Shown here: positions 1 to 7,174 of the stretch, in pieces | Layout: each line of letters begins with the position of its first letter | How positions within the stretch are numbered: the stretch's first letter is position 1 | Notes under the pieces: generated by a model | What the model was told of the DNA's origin: nothing | Databases searched by the model: none | What the model saw: only the letters and a program-made list of their open reading frames with translations | From: Scatosoma sp048465415 | Lineage (GTDB): Bacteria > Bacillota > Clostridia > Christensenellales > Borkfalkiaceae | Reading direction: 5' to 3' | Length of the DNA: 64,000 nt | Assembly: GCA_048465415.1 (NCBI GenBank) | Contig: DBFWLO010000015.1 | Span: 1-64,000, forward strand | Position numbers and translations under genes: made by a program

Positions 1-70
1 GCGGAAAATTCCGCCCGCCGCCCTTGCCGGATCGCGCAGAAAAAGTCAGGCTTTTTCCCGCCGCGGGTAG

Positions 71-76
71 TATAAT
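71..76 (+). promoter_or_regulatory. -10 box of the AraC/GyrI-like gene
   Basis: A TATAAT hexamer lies 27 nt before the ATG at 104. No convincing -35 is visible 16-18 nt upstream. An AGGAG ribosome binding site follows at about 91-96. Confidence 0.5.
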
Positions 77-103
77 GAAATCACACGGAAAGGAGAGAAG
101 AAA

Positions 104-967
104 ATGGACTGGGCGAAGAGCATGCAGCGCGCGATCGACTATATCGAAGAAAACCTCGCCGGGGAACTCCACGCGGAGGAAGCGGCCCGGCTGGCGTATA
201 CGTCGGCGTTCGAGTTCCGCCGCATGTTCGCCTGCGTTTGCGGCTGTACCCTCGGCGAGTACGTCCGCGCCAGGAGATTGACGCTCGCCGGCGGCGAACT
301 CGCGCGTTCGGAGGCGAAAGTTATCGATACGGCGCTGAAATACGGCTACGACAGTCCCGAAAGTTTTGCGCGCGCCTTTCTCAAATTCCACGGCATTGCG
401 CCGTCGCAGGCGAAAAAGGACGGCGCGAAACTCAAATCTTTTTCCCGTCTTTCCGTGAAAGTGATTTTACAAGGAGGCAGTATCATGGACTATCACATGC
501 AAACCCGGCCTGCGTTCCGGGTGGCGGAAAAATCGACGCGCGTCAGCGTCGAAGACGAGGAAAACAAGAATACCATTCCCGAGTTCTGGACGCGCTGTCA
601 AAAAGACGGCACGATCGAAAGACTCCGCGCGTTCTCCGGCGGGGGCAGAATTTACGGGATCTGTTACGGAAATATCCCGGCCGGGGAAAAGGAATTCACC
701 TATTCCGTCGCGGCGGAATATACCGGCAGCGAAGCGCCGGAAGGGTTCTTTGTACGGGAAATTCCCGCCGCGACCTGGGCGGTGTTCCCCTGCAAGGGCG
801 CAATGCCGCAGGCGATCCAACGGCTCTGGCACAGGATCTATACGGAATTTTTCCCCGCTTCCGACTATCGCCCCGTCTGCGGTATCGATCTGGAAGTCTA
901 CACGGACGGCGATATGAGCTTGCCCGATTACGAAAGCGAGATCCGCGTGGCTGTGGAAAAGCGTTGA
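104..967 (+). CDS. AraC-family regulator with GyrI-like effector-binding domain
   Basis: Predicted DNA-binding transcription regulator of 287 residues. The first ~110 residues form an AraC-type double helix-turn-helix: an IEENLAGELHAEEAARLAY start and a second helix around GYDSPESFARAFLKFHG. Residues ~128-287 resemble GyrI-like/SOUL-type small-molecule binding domains, with a typical DYHMQTRPAFRVA start. The ATG follows an AGGAGAGAAGAAA ribosome site. Oddly, a second perfect AGGAGG lies inside the gene 7 nt before an in-frame ATG at 485, so a free 160-residue effector domain could also be made. It is monocistronic, bounded by a -10 box and a terminator. The ligand cannot be told from sequence; multidrug or cationic ligands are usual in the family. 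Confidence 0.9.
   Translation: MDWAKSMQRAIDYIEENLAGELHAEEAARLAYTSAFEFRRMFACVCGCTLGEYVRARRLTLAGGELARSEAKVIDTALKYGYDSPESFARAFLKFHGIAPSQAKKDGAKLKSFSRLSVKVILQGGSIMDYHMQTRPAFRVAEKSTRVSVEDEENKNTIPEFWTRCQKDGTIERLRAFSGGGRIYGICYGNIPAGEKEFTYSVAAEYTGSEAPEGFFVREIPAATWAVFPCKGAMPQAIQRLWHRIYTEFFPASDYRPVCGIDLEVYTDGDMSLPDYESEIRVAVEKR
472..487 (+). promoter_or_regulatory. internal ribosome binding site and in-frame ATG inside the AraC gene
   Basis: AGGAGG at 472-477 is spaced 7 nt from ATG 485-487, which is in frame with the AraC gene and falls exactly at the linker between the HTH and the GyrI-like domain. Whether it is used is inference. The Gly-Gly-x-x-Met stretch it encodes may simply be conserved at protein level. 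Confidence 0.45.
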
Positions 968-993
968 CCGTCGTCTTGTTTCAAGACGCATAA

Positions 994-1025
994 AAACGAA
1001 CGGCTCCGGGCGGAGCCGTTCGTTT
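994..1025. terminator. bidirectional terminator between the AraC and PAP2 genes
   Basis: Two perfect 15-nt arms (994-1008 and 1011-1025) with a 2-nt loop lie between convergent genes. Runs of A on the left and T on the right serve both strands; the minus-strand T run is the longer. Confidence 0.85.
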
Positions 1026-1043
1026 GACGTTATGAGGCGTTTT

Positions 1044-1559
1044 TCAGAGGAACGCCATGAGCCCGAACAGCACGCCCAAAAACGCGCCCGCCAGGAGATC
1101 GGACGGATAATGAATCCCCGCCGCGAAGCGGATATACCCGAGCAGCGCGCCCGCCGCCAGCACGACGACGCCCGCCCATACGCAATAGGCGAGAAGCACC
1201 GTCCCGATCACGAACGCCGAGGCGACGTGACGGCTGGGAAAGGAATGTCCCCGTTTTTTCTTGACGATCACGGGCGTGATCCCGCCCTTTTCATAGGGGC
1301 GGCCGCGGTTGATGAGATTGCGCAGCGCGGAAACCGCCAAAAGACATAGAAAAGGTACGCAGAGGATACGGATAAAATCCTCCTGCGTCCGGTTTTCCGT
1401 ATGCACAATAAAGGCAAACAGACATAACAGCGCGTACGCGAGGAACACGAGCGCCGTCAGAGCGTAATTCCCGATAAAGAGCGCCTTTCTCGCGCCCGGC
1501 CGCCTACGGTAAAAATCCGCCTGCCGCTCGTAAATTTTTCTATATAATTCGCGTATCAT
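1044..1559 (-). CDS. PAP2-family membrane phosphatase
   Basis: 171-residue integral membrane protein of the type 2 phosphatidic acid phosphatase family. The three signature motifs are present: NRGRPYEKGG (motif 1), FPSRHVAS (motif 2, here S-R-H instead of the usual S-G-H) and RFAAGIHYPSD (motif 3, with the catalytic His). About four or five membrane helices are visible. Such proteins dephosphorylate lipid phosphates, often undecaprenyl pyrophosphate, at the membrane; the substrate here is not known. No ribosome binding site precedes the ATG, and the -10 box ends only 8 nt before it, so the mRNA is probably leaderless. Monocistronic. Confidence 0.88.
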   Translation of the reverse strand: MIRELYRKIYERQADFYRRRPGARKALFIGNYALTALVFLAYALLCLFAFIVHTENRTQEDFIRILCVPFLCLLAVSALRNLINRGRPYEKGGITPVIVKKKRGHSFPSRHVASAFVIGTVLLAYCVWAGVVVLAAGALLGYIRFAAGIHYPSDLLAGAFLGVLFGLMAFL

Positions 1560-1567
1560 AGATTTTC

Positions 1568-1596
1568 AGTATACCATAATCCGACAATTTATGCAA
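1568..1596 (-). promoter_or_regulatory. promoter of PAP2 gene 1044-1559
   Basis: On the minus strand a TTGCAT -35 (1591-1596) and a TATACT -10 (1568-1573) are separated by exactly 17 nt. The -10 ends 8 nt before the start codon, which puts the expected transcription start at or next to the ATG. Confidence 0.85.
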
Positions 1597-1685
1597 GGAA
1601 TTACACGCGTTTTTGCATAAAATACAGCGCGCGGGCTTTTTCGGCTTTCCGCGCGCCTTTCCAAAAAGAGCGGAAACGTATAAAA

Positions 1686-1720
1686 CGGGACTTCCCGAAA
1701 GGGGGATTCGGGAAATCCCG
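1686..1720. repeat. inverted repeat downstream of the EF-G-like gene
   Basis: Two 14-nt arms (1686-1699 and 1707-1720, one mismatch) with a 7-nt loop sit about 85 nt past the stop codon of the EF-G-like gene. There is no T run, so a simple intrinsic terminator is doubtful. It could stabilise a 3' end. Confidence 0.5.
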
Positions 1721-1805
1721 CCCGCTTCCCGCGGTACTCTCCAAATTTAACAACCGCGGGTTGCCGTCTAAATTTTAACGGCCGGATCGCCGCTCCGTCT
1801 GCCGC

Positions 1806-3869
1806 TCAGGCCTCTTTATGATGCGAGGCGGCGGCTACCTTATCCGCCAGCAGGGGCGGCACTTCCTCGTAGGCGAGGAACTCGGCGGCGAACTTTCCGC
1901 TCCCGCGCGTCAGCGAACGCAGTTCCATGGTATACTTTTTGATCTCCGCCTGCGGCACTTCCGCCGTCACGACGGTGAGATCGTTTTCTGTGGAGGTACC
2001 CATAATCCTGCCGCGGCGCTTGTTGACGTCGCCCATCACGTCGCCGAGATAGTCGCCGGGAACGGCGATTTTCAGCCGGTAAATGGGCTCTAAGAGCACG
2101 GGAGAGGCGTTTTTGAGTCCTTCCTTGAAAGCGAGCGCAGCGGCCGCTTTAAAGGCCATTTCCGAGCTGTCCACTTCGTGGAAACTGCCGTCGTAGAGCA
2201 CCGCTTTGAGCCCGGTGACGGGATACCCGGCGAGCGGCCCGGCGGAAAGGCTCTCGCGAAGTCCCTTTTCCACCGCGGGGAAATACTGCCGGGGCACGGC
2301 GCCGCCGACGACCTCCTCGTCGAATACGAAGGTTTCTTCGCAAGGCTCGAAACGGATTTTGCAATGCCCGTACTGTCCGTGGCCGCCCGTTTGTTTCTTG
2401 TATTTGCCCTCGGCGTTGGCAACGGCACGGATCGTTTCGCGGTAAGCGATCTTCGGCTCGGTCAGTTTGACGTCGACGCCGTAACGGTTTTTGACTTTTT
2501 TCGCCAGCATTTCGAGCTGCGTGTCCCCCTGTCCGCCGATGAGGATTTCGCCCGTCTCGGCGTTCTTTTCCACGGAGAAAGTGTAATCCTCTTCCGCGAG
2601 CTTGCTCAGTCCCGCAAACACCTTATCCTCCTCGCCCTTTTTCTCGGACGAGACCGCCATAAAGAGGGTGGGCTTGGGGAAACGGATCGCGTCGAAGCGG
2701 ACTTTGGCGTTCGCGTCGCAGAGGGTATCGTTGGTGCCGGTGACGCCCAGCTTATTGACGGCGCCGATATCGCCCGCCGAAAGCTCGGAGACCGGCTCGG
2801 TCTTTTTGCCTTTGAGGAGATAGATCTGTCCGATCCGTTCTTCCTTTTCGGCGTTGGCGTTCCAGACGATCGAACCGCTCTTCAAGGTGCCGCGGAATAC
2901 TTTCAGATAGCTGAGTTTTCCCGAATAGGGATCGATGACCGTCTTGAACACCTGCGCGGCCAAAGGCGCGTCGGGCTCGGGCGCGATGTTGACGACCTTA
3001 TCCGCCGCGAGATCGGTGGCGAGGGTGTTGACTCGTTCGTTTGCCTGGGGCATGTATTCGACGATCTCGTTGAGGAGATTGATGACGCCGCGGTTTTGCA
3101 GCGCGCTGCCCGCCATGACGGGAATGGTGTTGACGGAAGCGATACCGAGCCGAATCCCGTGAATGGTCTCGTCTTTCGTCAGCGCGCCCGTCTCGAAATA
3201 CTTGTCGAGGAGCACCTCGTCGTTCTCGGCGGCCGTCTCCATGAGACTGGCCTGCATTTCTTCGACCTGGGATCTGAGTTCGTCGGGAATGGGAATCTCC
3301 TCCGCGCCGTCCTGCGTGAAGCGGTAGGCTTTTTCCTGTAAGGCGTTGATGCAGCCCTGCATCTTGCCGTTTTCCATAATGGGGATCTGAATGGGCGCGA
3401 GCTTGCCCGCGTACTTTTCTTTGAGCGCGCGCACCGTGCCGAAATAGTCGGCGTTCTCCTTATCCATACCGTTGATGAAGATGATCAGCGGCTTGCCGAG
3501 GCGGAGACAGTAATCGACGACGCTTTCCGCGCCGATGGGAAGCACGCCGTTGGCGCCGATAACGAGGAGCGCGCCGCCGGCGGCTCTGAGGCCTTCGTGG
3601 CGCTCGCCCTCGAAGTCGTAGAAGCCGGGCAGGTCGAGAAGATTGATCTTCGTGCCTTTCCACATCAGGTAAGCGCACGCGGTATACATGGACATCTTTT
3701 TCGCTTTTTCGAGCTCGTCGAAATCGGTGACGGTGGTGCCGTCGAGTACCTTTCCCTGCCGGTCGGTCGAACCGCCGTTGAAAAGCATAGCTTCGCAAAG
3801 GGTGGTCTTGCCTTCGCCGCTGTGGCCGATAACCGCAATGTTGCGGATATTTTCTCCTGTAATGCTCAT
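1806..3869 (-). CDS. EF-G-like translation factor GTPase
   Basis: 687-residue protein with the full elongation factor G layout: GTP-binding domain (1-~265), domain II (~290-370), and domains III-V with the GGQGDTQLEMLAKK and QTGGHGQYGHC blocks. The P-loop is GHSGEGKTT. It differs from canonical EF-G: the G3 motif reads DLPGFYDF, lacking the catalytic His of DTPGH, and the G4 motif reads NGMD instead of NKMD. This marks it as a member of the EF-G-like/EF-G-II group rather than the main fusA product, which usually lies in the str operon. A role in ribosome translocation or recycling is inferred. GGGGG precedes the ATG by 7 nt. Monocistronic. Confidence 0.88.
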   Translation of the reverse strand: MSITGENIRNIAVIGHSGEGKTTLCEAMLFNGGSTDRQGKVLDGTTVTDFDELEKAKKMSMYTACAYLMWKGTKINLLDLPGFYDFEGERHEGLRAAGGALLVIGANGVLPIGAESVVDYCLRLGKPLIIFINGMDKENADYFGTVRALKEKYAGKLAPIQIPIMENGKMQGCINALQEKAYRFTQDGAEEIPIPDELRSQVEEMQASLMETAAENDEVLLDKYFETGALTKDETIHGIRLGIASVNTIPVMAGSALQNRGVINLLNEIVEYMPQANERVNTLATDLAADKVVNIAPEPDAPLAAQVFKTVIDPYSGKLSYLKVFRGTLKSGSIVWNANAEKEERIGQIYLLKGKKTEPVSELSAGDIGAVNKLGVTGTNDTLCDANAKVRFDAIRFPKPTLFMAVSSEKKGEEDKVFAGLSKLAEEDYTFSVEKNAETGEILIGGQGDTQLEMLAKKVKNRYGVDVKLTEPKIAYRETIRAVANAEGKYKKQTGGHGQYGHCKIRFEPCEETFVFDEEVVGGAVPRQYFPAVEKGLRESLSAGPLAGYPVTGLKAVLYDGSFHEVDSSEMAFKAAAALAFKEGLKNASPVLLEPIYRLKIAVPGDYLGDVMGDVNKRRGRIMGTSTENDLTVVTAEVPQAEIKKYTMELRSLTRGSGKFAAEFLAYEEVPPLLADKVAAASHHKEA

Positions 3870-3928
3870 AAAAAATCCCCCTTGAATAAAGTTTTGATTT
3901 GGGCCTGCGAAAATCGCTGACCATACCC

Positions 3929-3957
3929 ATTATAGTCTATCCGCGGATATTTTTCAA
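3929..3957 (-). promoter_or_regulatory. promoter of the EF-G-like gene
   Basis: Minus strand TTGAAA (3952-3957), a 17-nt spacer, then TATAAT (3929-3934), about 60 nt before the ATG. Confidence 0.85.
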
Positions 3958-4044
3958 GGGGGTTTTGAAAAATTTTTTTAAAATTTTTGCGAAAAACAGT
4001 GAACGCGGGGGGCAGGTGTGCGACGACGAATTTATAAAAGCTGG

Positions 4045-4091
4045 AAACAAGGGCTTTCGCGTAGGTTATCCGCGCGAAAGCCCTTGTTTTT
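4045..4091. terminator. bidirectional terminator, 16-bp stem
   Basis: Arms at about 4046-4061 and 4073-4088 (AACAAGGGCTTTCGCG and its complement) form a long stem with a T run on the plus strand and a weaker one on the minus strand. It ends the minus-strand small gene 4113-4325 and shields the EF-G-like promoter. Confidence 0.8.
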
Positions 4092-4112
4092 AAAAAAAGG
4101 AGTGGAGTGAGC

Positions 4113-4325
4113 TTAAATATTCATAGCTTCTAAACGGAGAAGAAATTCCTGTCCGTTGGAAAAACGCAGTTCTATGCCCTGCTCGCTAAGCGAAAAAGTC
4201 CCGATAAAAAATTCTTTCAACAGTATACAAAATTCATTCAAAAGGTTTGCGATCTCTATCGCCTGTTCAAAACTCTTTTTGCTCCCTTCCCTGAAAACGG
4301 GGGGAAATGCTTGCTCTGTTTTCAT
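4113..4325 (-). CDS. small protein of unknown function, divergent from a double-HTH regulator
   Basis: 70-residue protein that I do not recognise. It is mostly helical, with a hydrophobic amphipathic middle (LLNEFCILLKEFFIGTF), and has no signal peptide. I chose the ATG at 4325 because GGAG lies 9 nt upstream and because the longer frame would run into the promoter. It is transcribed away from the XRE regulator at 4473 from a promoter that overlaps the same 44-bp palindrome, so it is probably controlled by that regulator. Pairs of an XRE regulator and a small divergent protein occur again at 28,856/29,259 and 52,370/52,494. Confidence 0.6.
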   Translation of the reverse strand: MKTEQAFPPVFREGSKKSFEQAIEIANLLNEFCILLKEFFIGTFSLSEQGIELRFSNGQEFLLRLEAMNI

Positions 4326-4394
4326 CTTGATAGCTCCTGTATTTTTAGTATTCACGCGAAATTTATAAAATGCTTTTTGTTTCCGTGTAACTAC

Positions 4395-4424
4395 ATTATA
4401 CCACACATTAACTCGCAAAATCAA
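4395..4424 (-). promoter_or_regulatory. promoter of small gene 4113-4325
   Basis: Minus strand TTGATT (4419-4424), an 18-nt spacer, and TATAAT (4395-4400). The left arm of the operator palindrome fills the spacer. Confidence 0.65.
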
Positions 4425-4446
4425 GTTAATTTGTGAGTTTTCGTGT
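4403..4446. promoter_or_regulatory. 44-bp palindromic operator, copy 1
   Basis: The left arm ACACATTAACTCGCAAA and right arm TTTGTGAGTTTTCGTGT are complementary at 13 of 17 positions. The palindrome covers the promoter region between gene 4113-4325 and regulator 4473-4928. A nearly identical 44-bp copy sits before the next paralogous regulator at 4968-5011. Left arms match at 16/17 and right arms at 15/17. Confidence 0.75.
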
Positions 4447-4472
4447 AGTCTATTTTGTAGGAGAATGTCTGA

Positions 4473-4928
4473 ATGGATACTATTTTGTCGAATTTTTCTG
4501 AAAGGTTGCAGGAGCTAATGGAGGAACGCGAATTAAATCCTCGCGAGATAGGAGAAGATACGGAACACAATTTGTATGACTTTTATCATTGGAAGCCCAA
4601 ACAAATAAAATATATGCCTAAGCTGGCCGTATTGATAGATTTGGCGGACTATTTCCACTGTTCGTTGACCTTTCTTCTCGGTATGGAAGAGGAAAACACG
4701 CTTCCGAACCCCCGCAAGAACCTACCGGTTTTTTCGGAACGTTTCGCCTGGGTGATGAAAAAATCGGGAAAAACCTATACACACGTAGCCAAAGCGGCTA
4801 ACCTTAGCGGCACGTCTATTCTTTATAAATGGAAAAAGGGGGTGTCGACTCCTCGCGTATATACGCTTGTCTCCGTGGCCGAGGCGTTGGACTGTTCGCT
4901 CGACTATCTTATCGGACGGGAAAACTAA
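4473..4928 (+). CDS. double-HTH XRE-family regulator, paralogue 1
   Basis: 151-residue predicted DNA-binding protein made of two consecutive Cro/CI-type helix-turn-helix domains (about 8-70 and 87-151). Each ends in the usual L-D/F-x-x-L-x-G signature (HCSLTFLLG, DCSLDYLIG). The first domain's recognition region (EDTEHNLYDFYHWK) is less canonical than the second. AGGAG precedes the ATG. It is followed, after its own second operator, by a paralogue with the same two-domain plan. Probably an autoregulated repressor; its wider targets are unknown. Confidence 0.85.
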   Translation: MDTILSNFSERLQELMEERELNPREIGEDTEHNLYDFYHWKPKQIKYMPKLAVLIDLADYFHCSLTFLLGMEEENTLPNPRKNLPVFSERFAWVMKKSGKTYTHVAKAANLSGTSILYKWKKGVSTPRVYTLVSVAEALDCSLDYLIGREN

Positions 4929-4967
4929 ACGCAAAACCGGGAACGCAATTTTTTACCCTCTCCCTAT

Positions 4968-5011
4968 ACACGTTAACTCGCAAACGATAAATAAATTGTG
5001 AGTTTACGTGT
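4968..5011. promoter_or_regulatory. 44-bp palindromic operator, copy 2
   Basis: Arms ACACGTTAACTCGCAAA and ATTGTGAGTTTACGTGT pair at 14 of 17 positions and closely match copy 1. In both copies the last T of the palindrome begins a similar weak -10 (TAGTCT and TACTCT), so the two regulator promoters are built alike. Confidence 0.75.
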
Positions 5012-5033
5012 ACTCTAAAAGGGAGGTGAAGAA

Positions 5034-5495
5034 ATGAGCGATATTACGGGAAAGTTTTCCGAGCGCCTTGCGGAAGCGATGTTTGAGAAAAAAATGACGG
5101 CGGCGCTTTTGGCTAAACAGCTGGGACTGAATGTATACGATATTTATCATTGGCTGAAAGGGACGGGGAAATTTATGCCCGCGGTCTCCGTTTTGGTTAA
5201 ATTAGCTGACTATTTCGAGTGTTCAGTGGGATTTTTGATCGGTTTGGAAGAGGTAAATTCTCTTTTGAAGCCGAAACCTGCGGAAAAGAGACAGCCTTTT
5301 TCGCAGCGATTTCCCAAAATCGTCAGGGAAAAGGGTACGAATTTCTTTAAATTGAAAGAAGCGGCGAATATCAGTAATACGACGGTGTTTTATAATTGGG
5401 TGAACGGGAAGAGCGAACCGCGGATCGACAGCCTGATCGCCGTTTCCCGCGCTTTGAATTGTTCGGTCGATTATTTACTGGATCGGGAGGATTAG
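5034..5495 (+). CDS. double-HTH XRE-family regulator, paralogue 2
   Basis: 153-residue paralogue of the preceding gene, again with two HTH domains (about 8-70 and 89-153), ending FECSVGFLIG and NCSVDYLLD. The similarity runs full length (FSERL, YDxYHW, the KxMP block, FxxRF), so this is a tandem gene duplication. Its first HTH (AALLAKQLGLNVYDIYHWLKG) looks more canonical than in paralogue 1. GGGAGGTG lies before the ATG, downstream of operator copy 2. The two may cross-regulate through the shared operator. Confidence 0.85.
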   Translation: MSDITGKFSERLAEAMFEKKMTAALLAKQLGLNVYDIYHWLKGTGKFMPAVSVLVKLADYFECSVGFLIGLEEVNSLLKPKPAEKRQPFSQRFPKIVREKGTNFFKLKEAANISNTTVFYNWVNGKSEPRIDSLIAVSRALNCSVDYLLDRED

Positions 5496-5524
5496 CTTAT
5501 AATTTTTGCCTGCGTAAAAGTTTG

Positions 5525-5553
5525 TTGACAAACGGGGCAAAAGCGGATATAAT
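5525..5553 (+). promoter_or_regulatory. promoter of the cysteine desulfurase gene
   Basis: Perfect TTGACA (5525-5530), 17-nt spacer, perfect TATAAT (5548-5553), about 60 nt before the ATG. Confidence 0.92.
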
Positions 5554-5613
5554 GATAGAAAAAATCCGGGAACCCGTCCGCTTGCGTAAGCGCAAAGCGG
5601 CGCGGTAAAAAAT

Positions 5614-6768
5614 ATGCAGAAACGCGAACGTGAAATTTATTTCGACCATGCGGCGACGACGCCGCTCGACGACGAAGTGTTTGAAAAGATGCGGCCGTAT
5701 TATACGGACGTTTTCGGCAACGCCGATTCCCCGCACGGGCTCGGCCGCAGGGCGATGCGCGGCGTGGACGAGGCGCGGGACAAGGTCGCCGCAATGATCG
5801 GCGCGCGGCCGGACGAGGTTTATTTCACCTCCGGCGGCACGGAAAGCGACAACTGGGCGGTGCTCGGCGGCGCGCGGGCGCAGCGAAAGCGGGGCAAAAC
5901 GCACGTCATACTTTCCTCGATCGAGCACCACGCCGTGCTTTCCGCGGGCGAACGCCTGGAAAAAGAGGGCTTTTCCGTCACCTATCTTCCCGTCGACGCG
6001 GGGGGCAGAGTCGAGGCGAGCGCGCTGAAAGGGGCGCTCAGAGAAGAGACGGGACTGGTCGGGATCATGGCGGCGAACAACGAAACGGGCGCGATTCAGC
6101 CCTATGAGGAACTCGCGGAAGCGGCTCATGAAAACGACAGCCTGTTTTTCACCGACGCGGTGCAGGCCGCGCCGTACCTGCCCATCGACGTGAAAAAATG
6201 GGGCGCTGACCTTTTGTCCTTCTCCTCGCATAAATTCTACGGCCCCAAAGGCTGCGGCGCGCTCTATATCCGAGACAAGACGAAGATAGAAAAACTGGTT
6301 TCGGGCGGAGAACAGGAACGGGGACTGCGCGGCGGCACGGTGAACGTTCCCTCCGTCGTGGGCTTTGCGGCGGCTTACGAAAAGACGGTGCGGGAACGGG
6401 AAGAGAACAATCGCCGGCTCCTGGCGCTCAAAGAACTGTTTTTGAAAAAGATCTTCGGCGGGATCGAAAACGTGCGCCTGAACGGCGACGAAAAACACTC
6501 CCTGCCCGCCGTCGTCAATCTTTGTTTCGAGGGGATCGACAACGCCGCCTTTTTATACAATATGGATTTGCATGGCGTAGCGGTGGCGGCGGGTTCGGCG
6601 TGCGCGAGTATGTCCGTGAAACCCAGCCACGTGCTGCTGGCGATGGGGCTCGACGAAAAACTCGCCCGCGCGTCGGTGCGGTTTTCTTTCGGCAAGGACA
6701 ACACCGAGGACGAGATCGTCCGCGGCGCGGCGCTGACGAAGGAAATCGTCGCCCTGCTGCGCCGTTAA
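5614..6768 (+). CDS. cysteine desulfurase (NifS/IscS family)
   Basis: 384-residue pyridoxal-phosphate enzyme that takes sulfur from cysteine and passes it on as persulfide, for Fe-S clusters or tRNA thiolation. Visible landmarks are YFDHAATTP at the N-terminus, SGGTESDNWA, EHHA, the Schiff-base lysine in SFSSHKFYGPKG (residue ~207), the RGGT block and the active-site cysteine in AGSACAS (residue ~331). It is group I-like, with the longer mobile loop. It is monocistronic from a consensus promoter; no scaffold gene follows, but a ferredoxin gene does, 106 nt later with its own promoter. Which NifS/IscS subtype it is cannot be settled from sequence alone. Confidence 0.93.
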   Translation: MQKREREIYFDHAATTPLDDEVFEKMRPYYTDVFGNADSPHGLGRRAMRGVDEARDKVAAMIGARPDEVYFTSGGTESDNWAVLGGARAQRKRGKTHVILSSIEHHAVLSAGERLEKEGFSVTYLPVDAGGRVEASALKGALREETGLVGIMAANNETGAIQPYEELAEAAHENDSLFFTDAVQAAPYLPIDVKKWGADLLSFSSHKFYGPKGCGALYIRDKTKIEKLVSGGEQERGLRGGTVNVPSVVGFAAAYEKTVREREENNRRLLALKELFLKKIFGGIENVRLNGDEKHSLPAVVNLCFEGIDNAAFLYNMDLHGVAVAAGSACASMSVKPSHVLLAMGLDEKLARASVRFSFGKDNTEDEIVRGAALTKEIVALLRR

Positions 6769-6813
6769 AGAATAAAAATTTTGTCAAATCGGAAAAATTA
6801 TTCGCGCAATATC

Positions 6814-6842
6814 TTTACTAATCGGGAAAAATGTGATATAAT
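6814..6842 (+). promoter_or_regulatory. promoter of the ferredoxin gene
   Basis: TTTACT (6814-6819), 17-nt spacer, TATAAT (6837-6842). Confidence 0.8.
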
Positions 6843-6874
6843 ACCCGTATCAATGAAATCGGAGGTAATAAATC

Positions 6875-7051
6875 ATGGCACATAAGATCACGGACGAATG
6901 CGTAGCTTGCGGCGCCTGCGCCGATACTTGTCCCGTAGGCGCGATCGCTATGGGCGATGCGGGGATTTACGTGGTGGATCCCGAGACCTGCGTCGACTGC
7001 GGTGCTTGCGAAGACGTTTGCCCCACGGGCGCGGTCAAAGCGGAAGACTAA
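6875..7051 (+). CDS. 2[4Fe-4S] ferredoxin
   Basis: 58-residue clostridial-type ferredoxin, a small soluble electron carrier. Two complete cluster-binding motifs are visible: C-x2-C-x2-C-x3-CP near residues 9-19 (CVACGACADTCP) and again near 39-49 (CVDCGACEDVCP), with the pseudo-twofold repeat usual for the family. GGAGG precedes the ATG by 8 nt. It is monocistronic, between its own promoter and a strong terminator. It lies between a cysteine desulfurase and RNA methyltransferases, which says little about its partner. Confidence 0.95.
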   Translation: MAHKITDECVACGACADTCPVGAIAMGDAGIYVVDPETCVDCGACEDVCPTGAVKAED

Positions 7052-7064
7052 TCGCATACAAACG

Positions 7065-7108
7065 AAAAAGGCGCAGGGCAGCCCCGACGGGTACCCGCGC
7101 CTTTTTTT
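7065..7108 (+). terminator. terminator of the ferredoxin gene
   Basis: Stem AAAAAGGCGC/GCGCCTTTTT with an inner GGG/CCC extension, then seven T residues. Confidence 0.88.
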
Positions 7109-7174
7109 ACGTAAAACTAAGATAGGCGGCAGGCAGGTAAGCGTTCACCGCGCTTTTTGAACGAGGAGAAAAAA

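Noticed and set aside
2178..3341. 387-codon plus-strand open frame
   Set aside because: Antisense shadow of the EF-G-like gene.
5497..6498. 333-codon minus-strand open frame
   Set aside because: Antisense shadow of the cysteine desulfurase; composition is atypical and there is no ribosome site.
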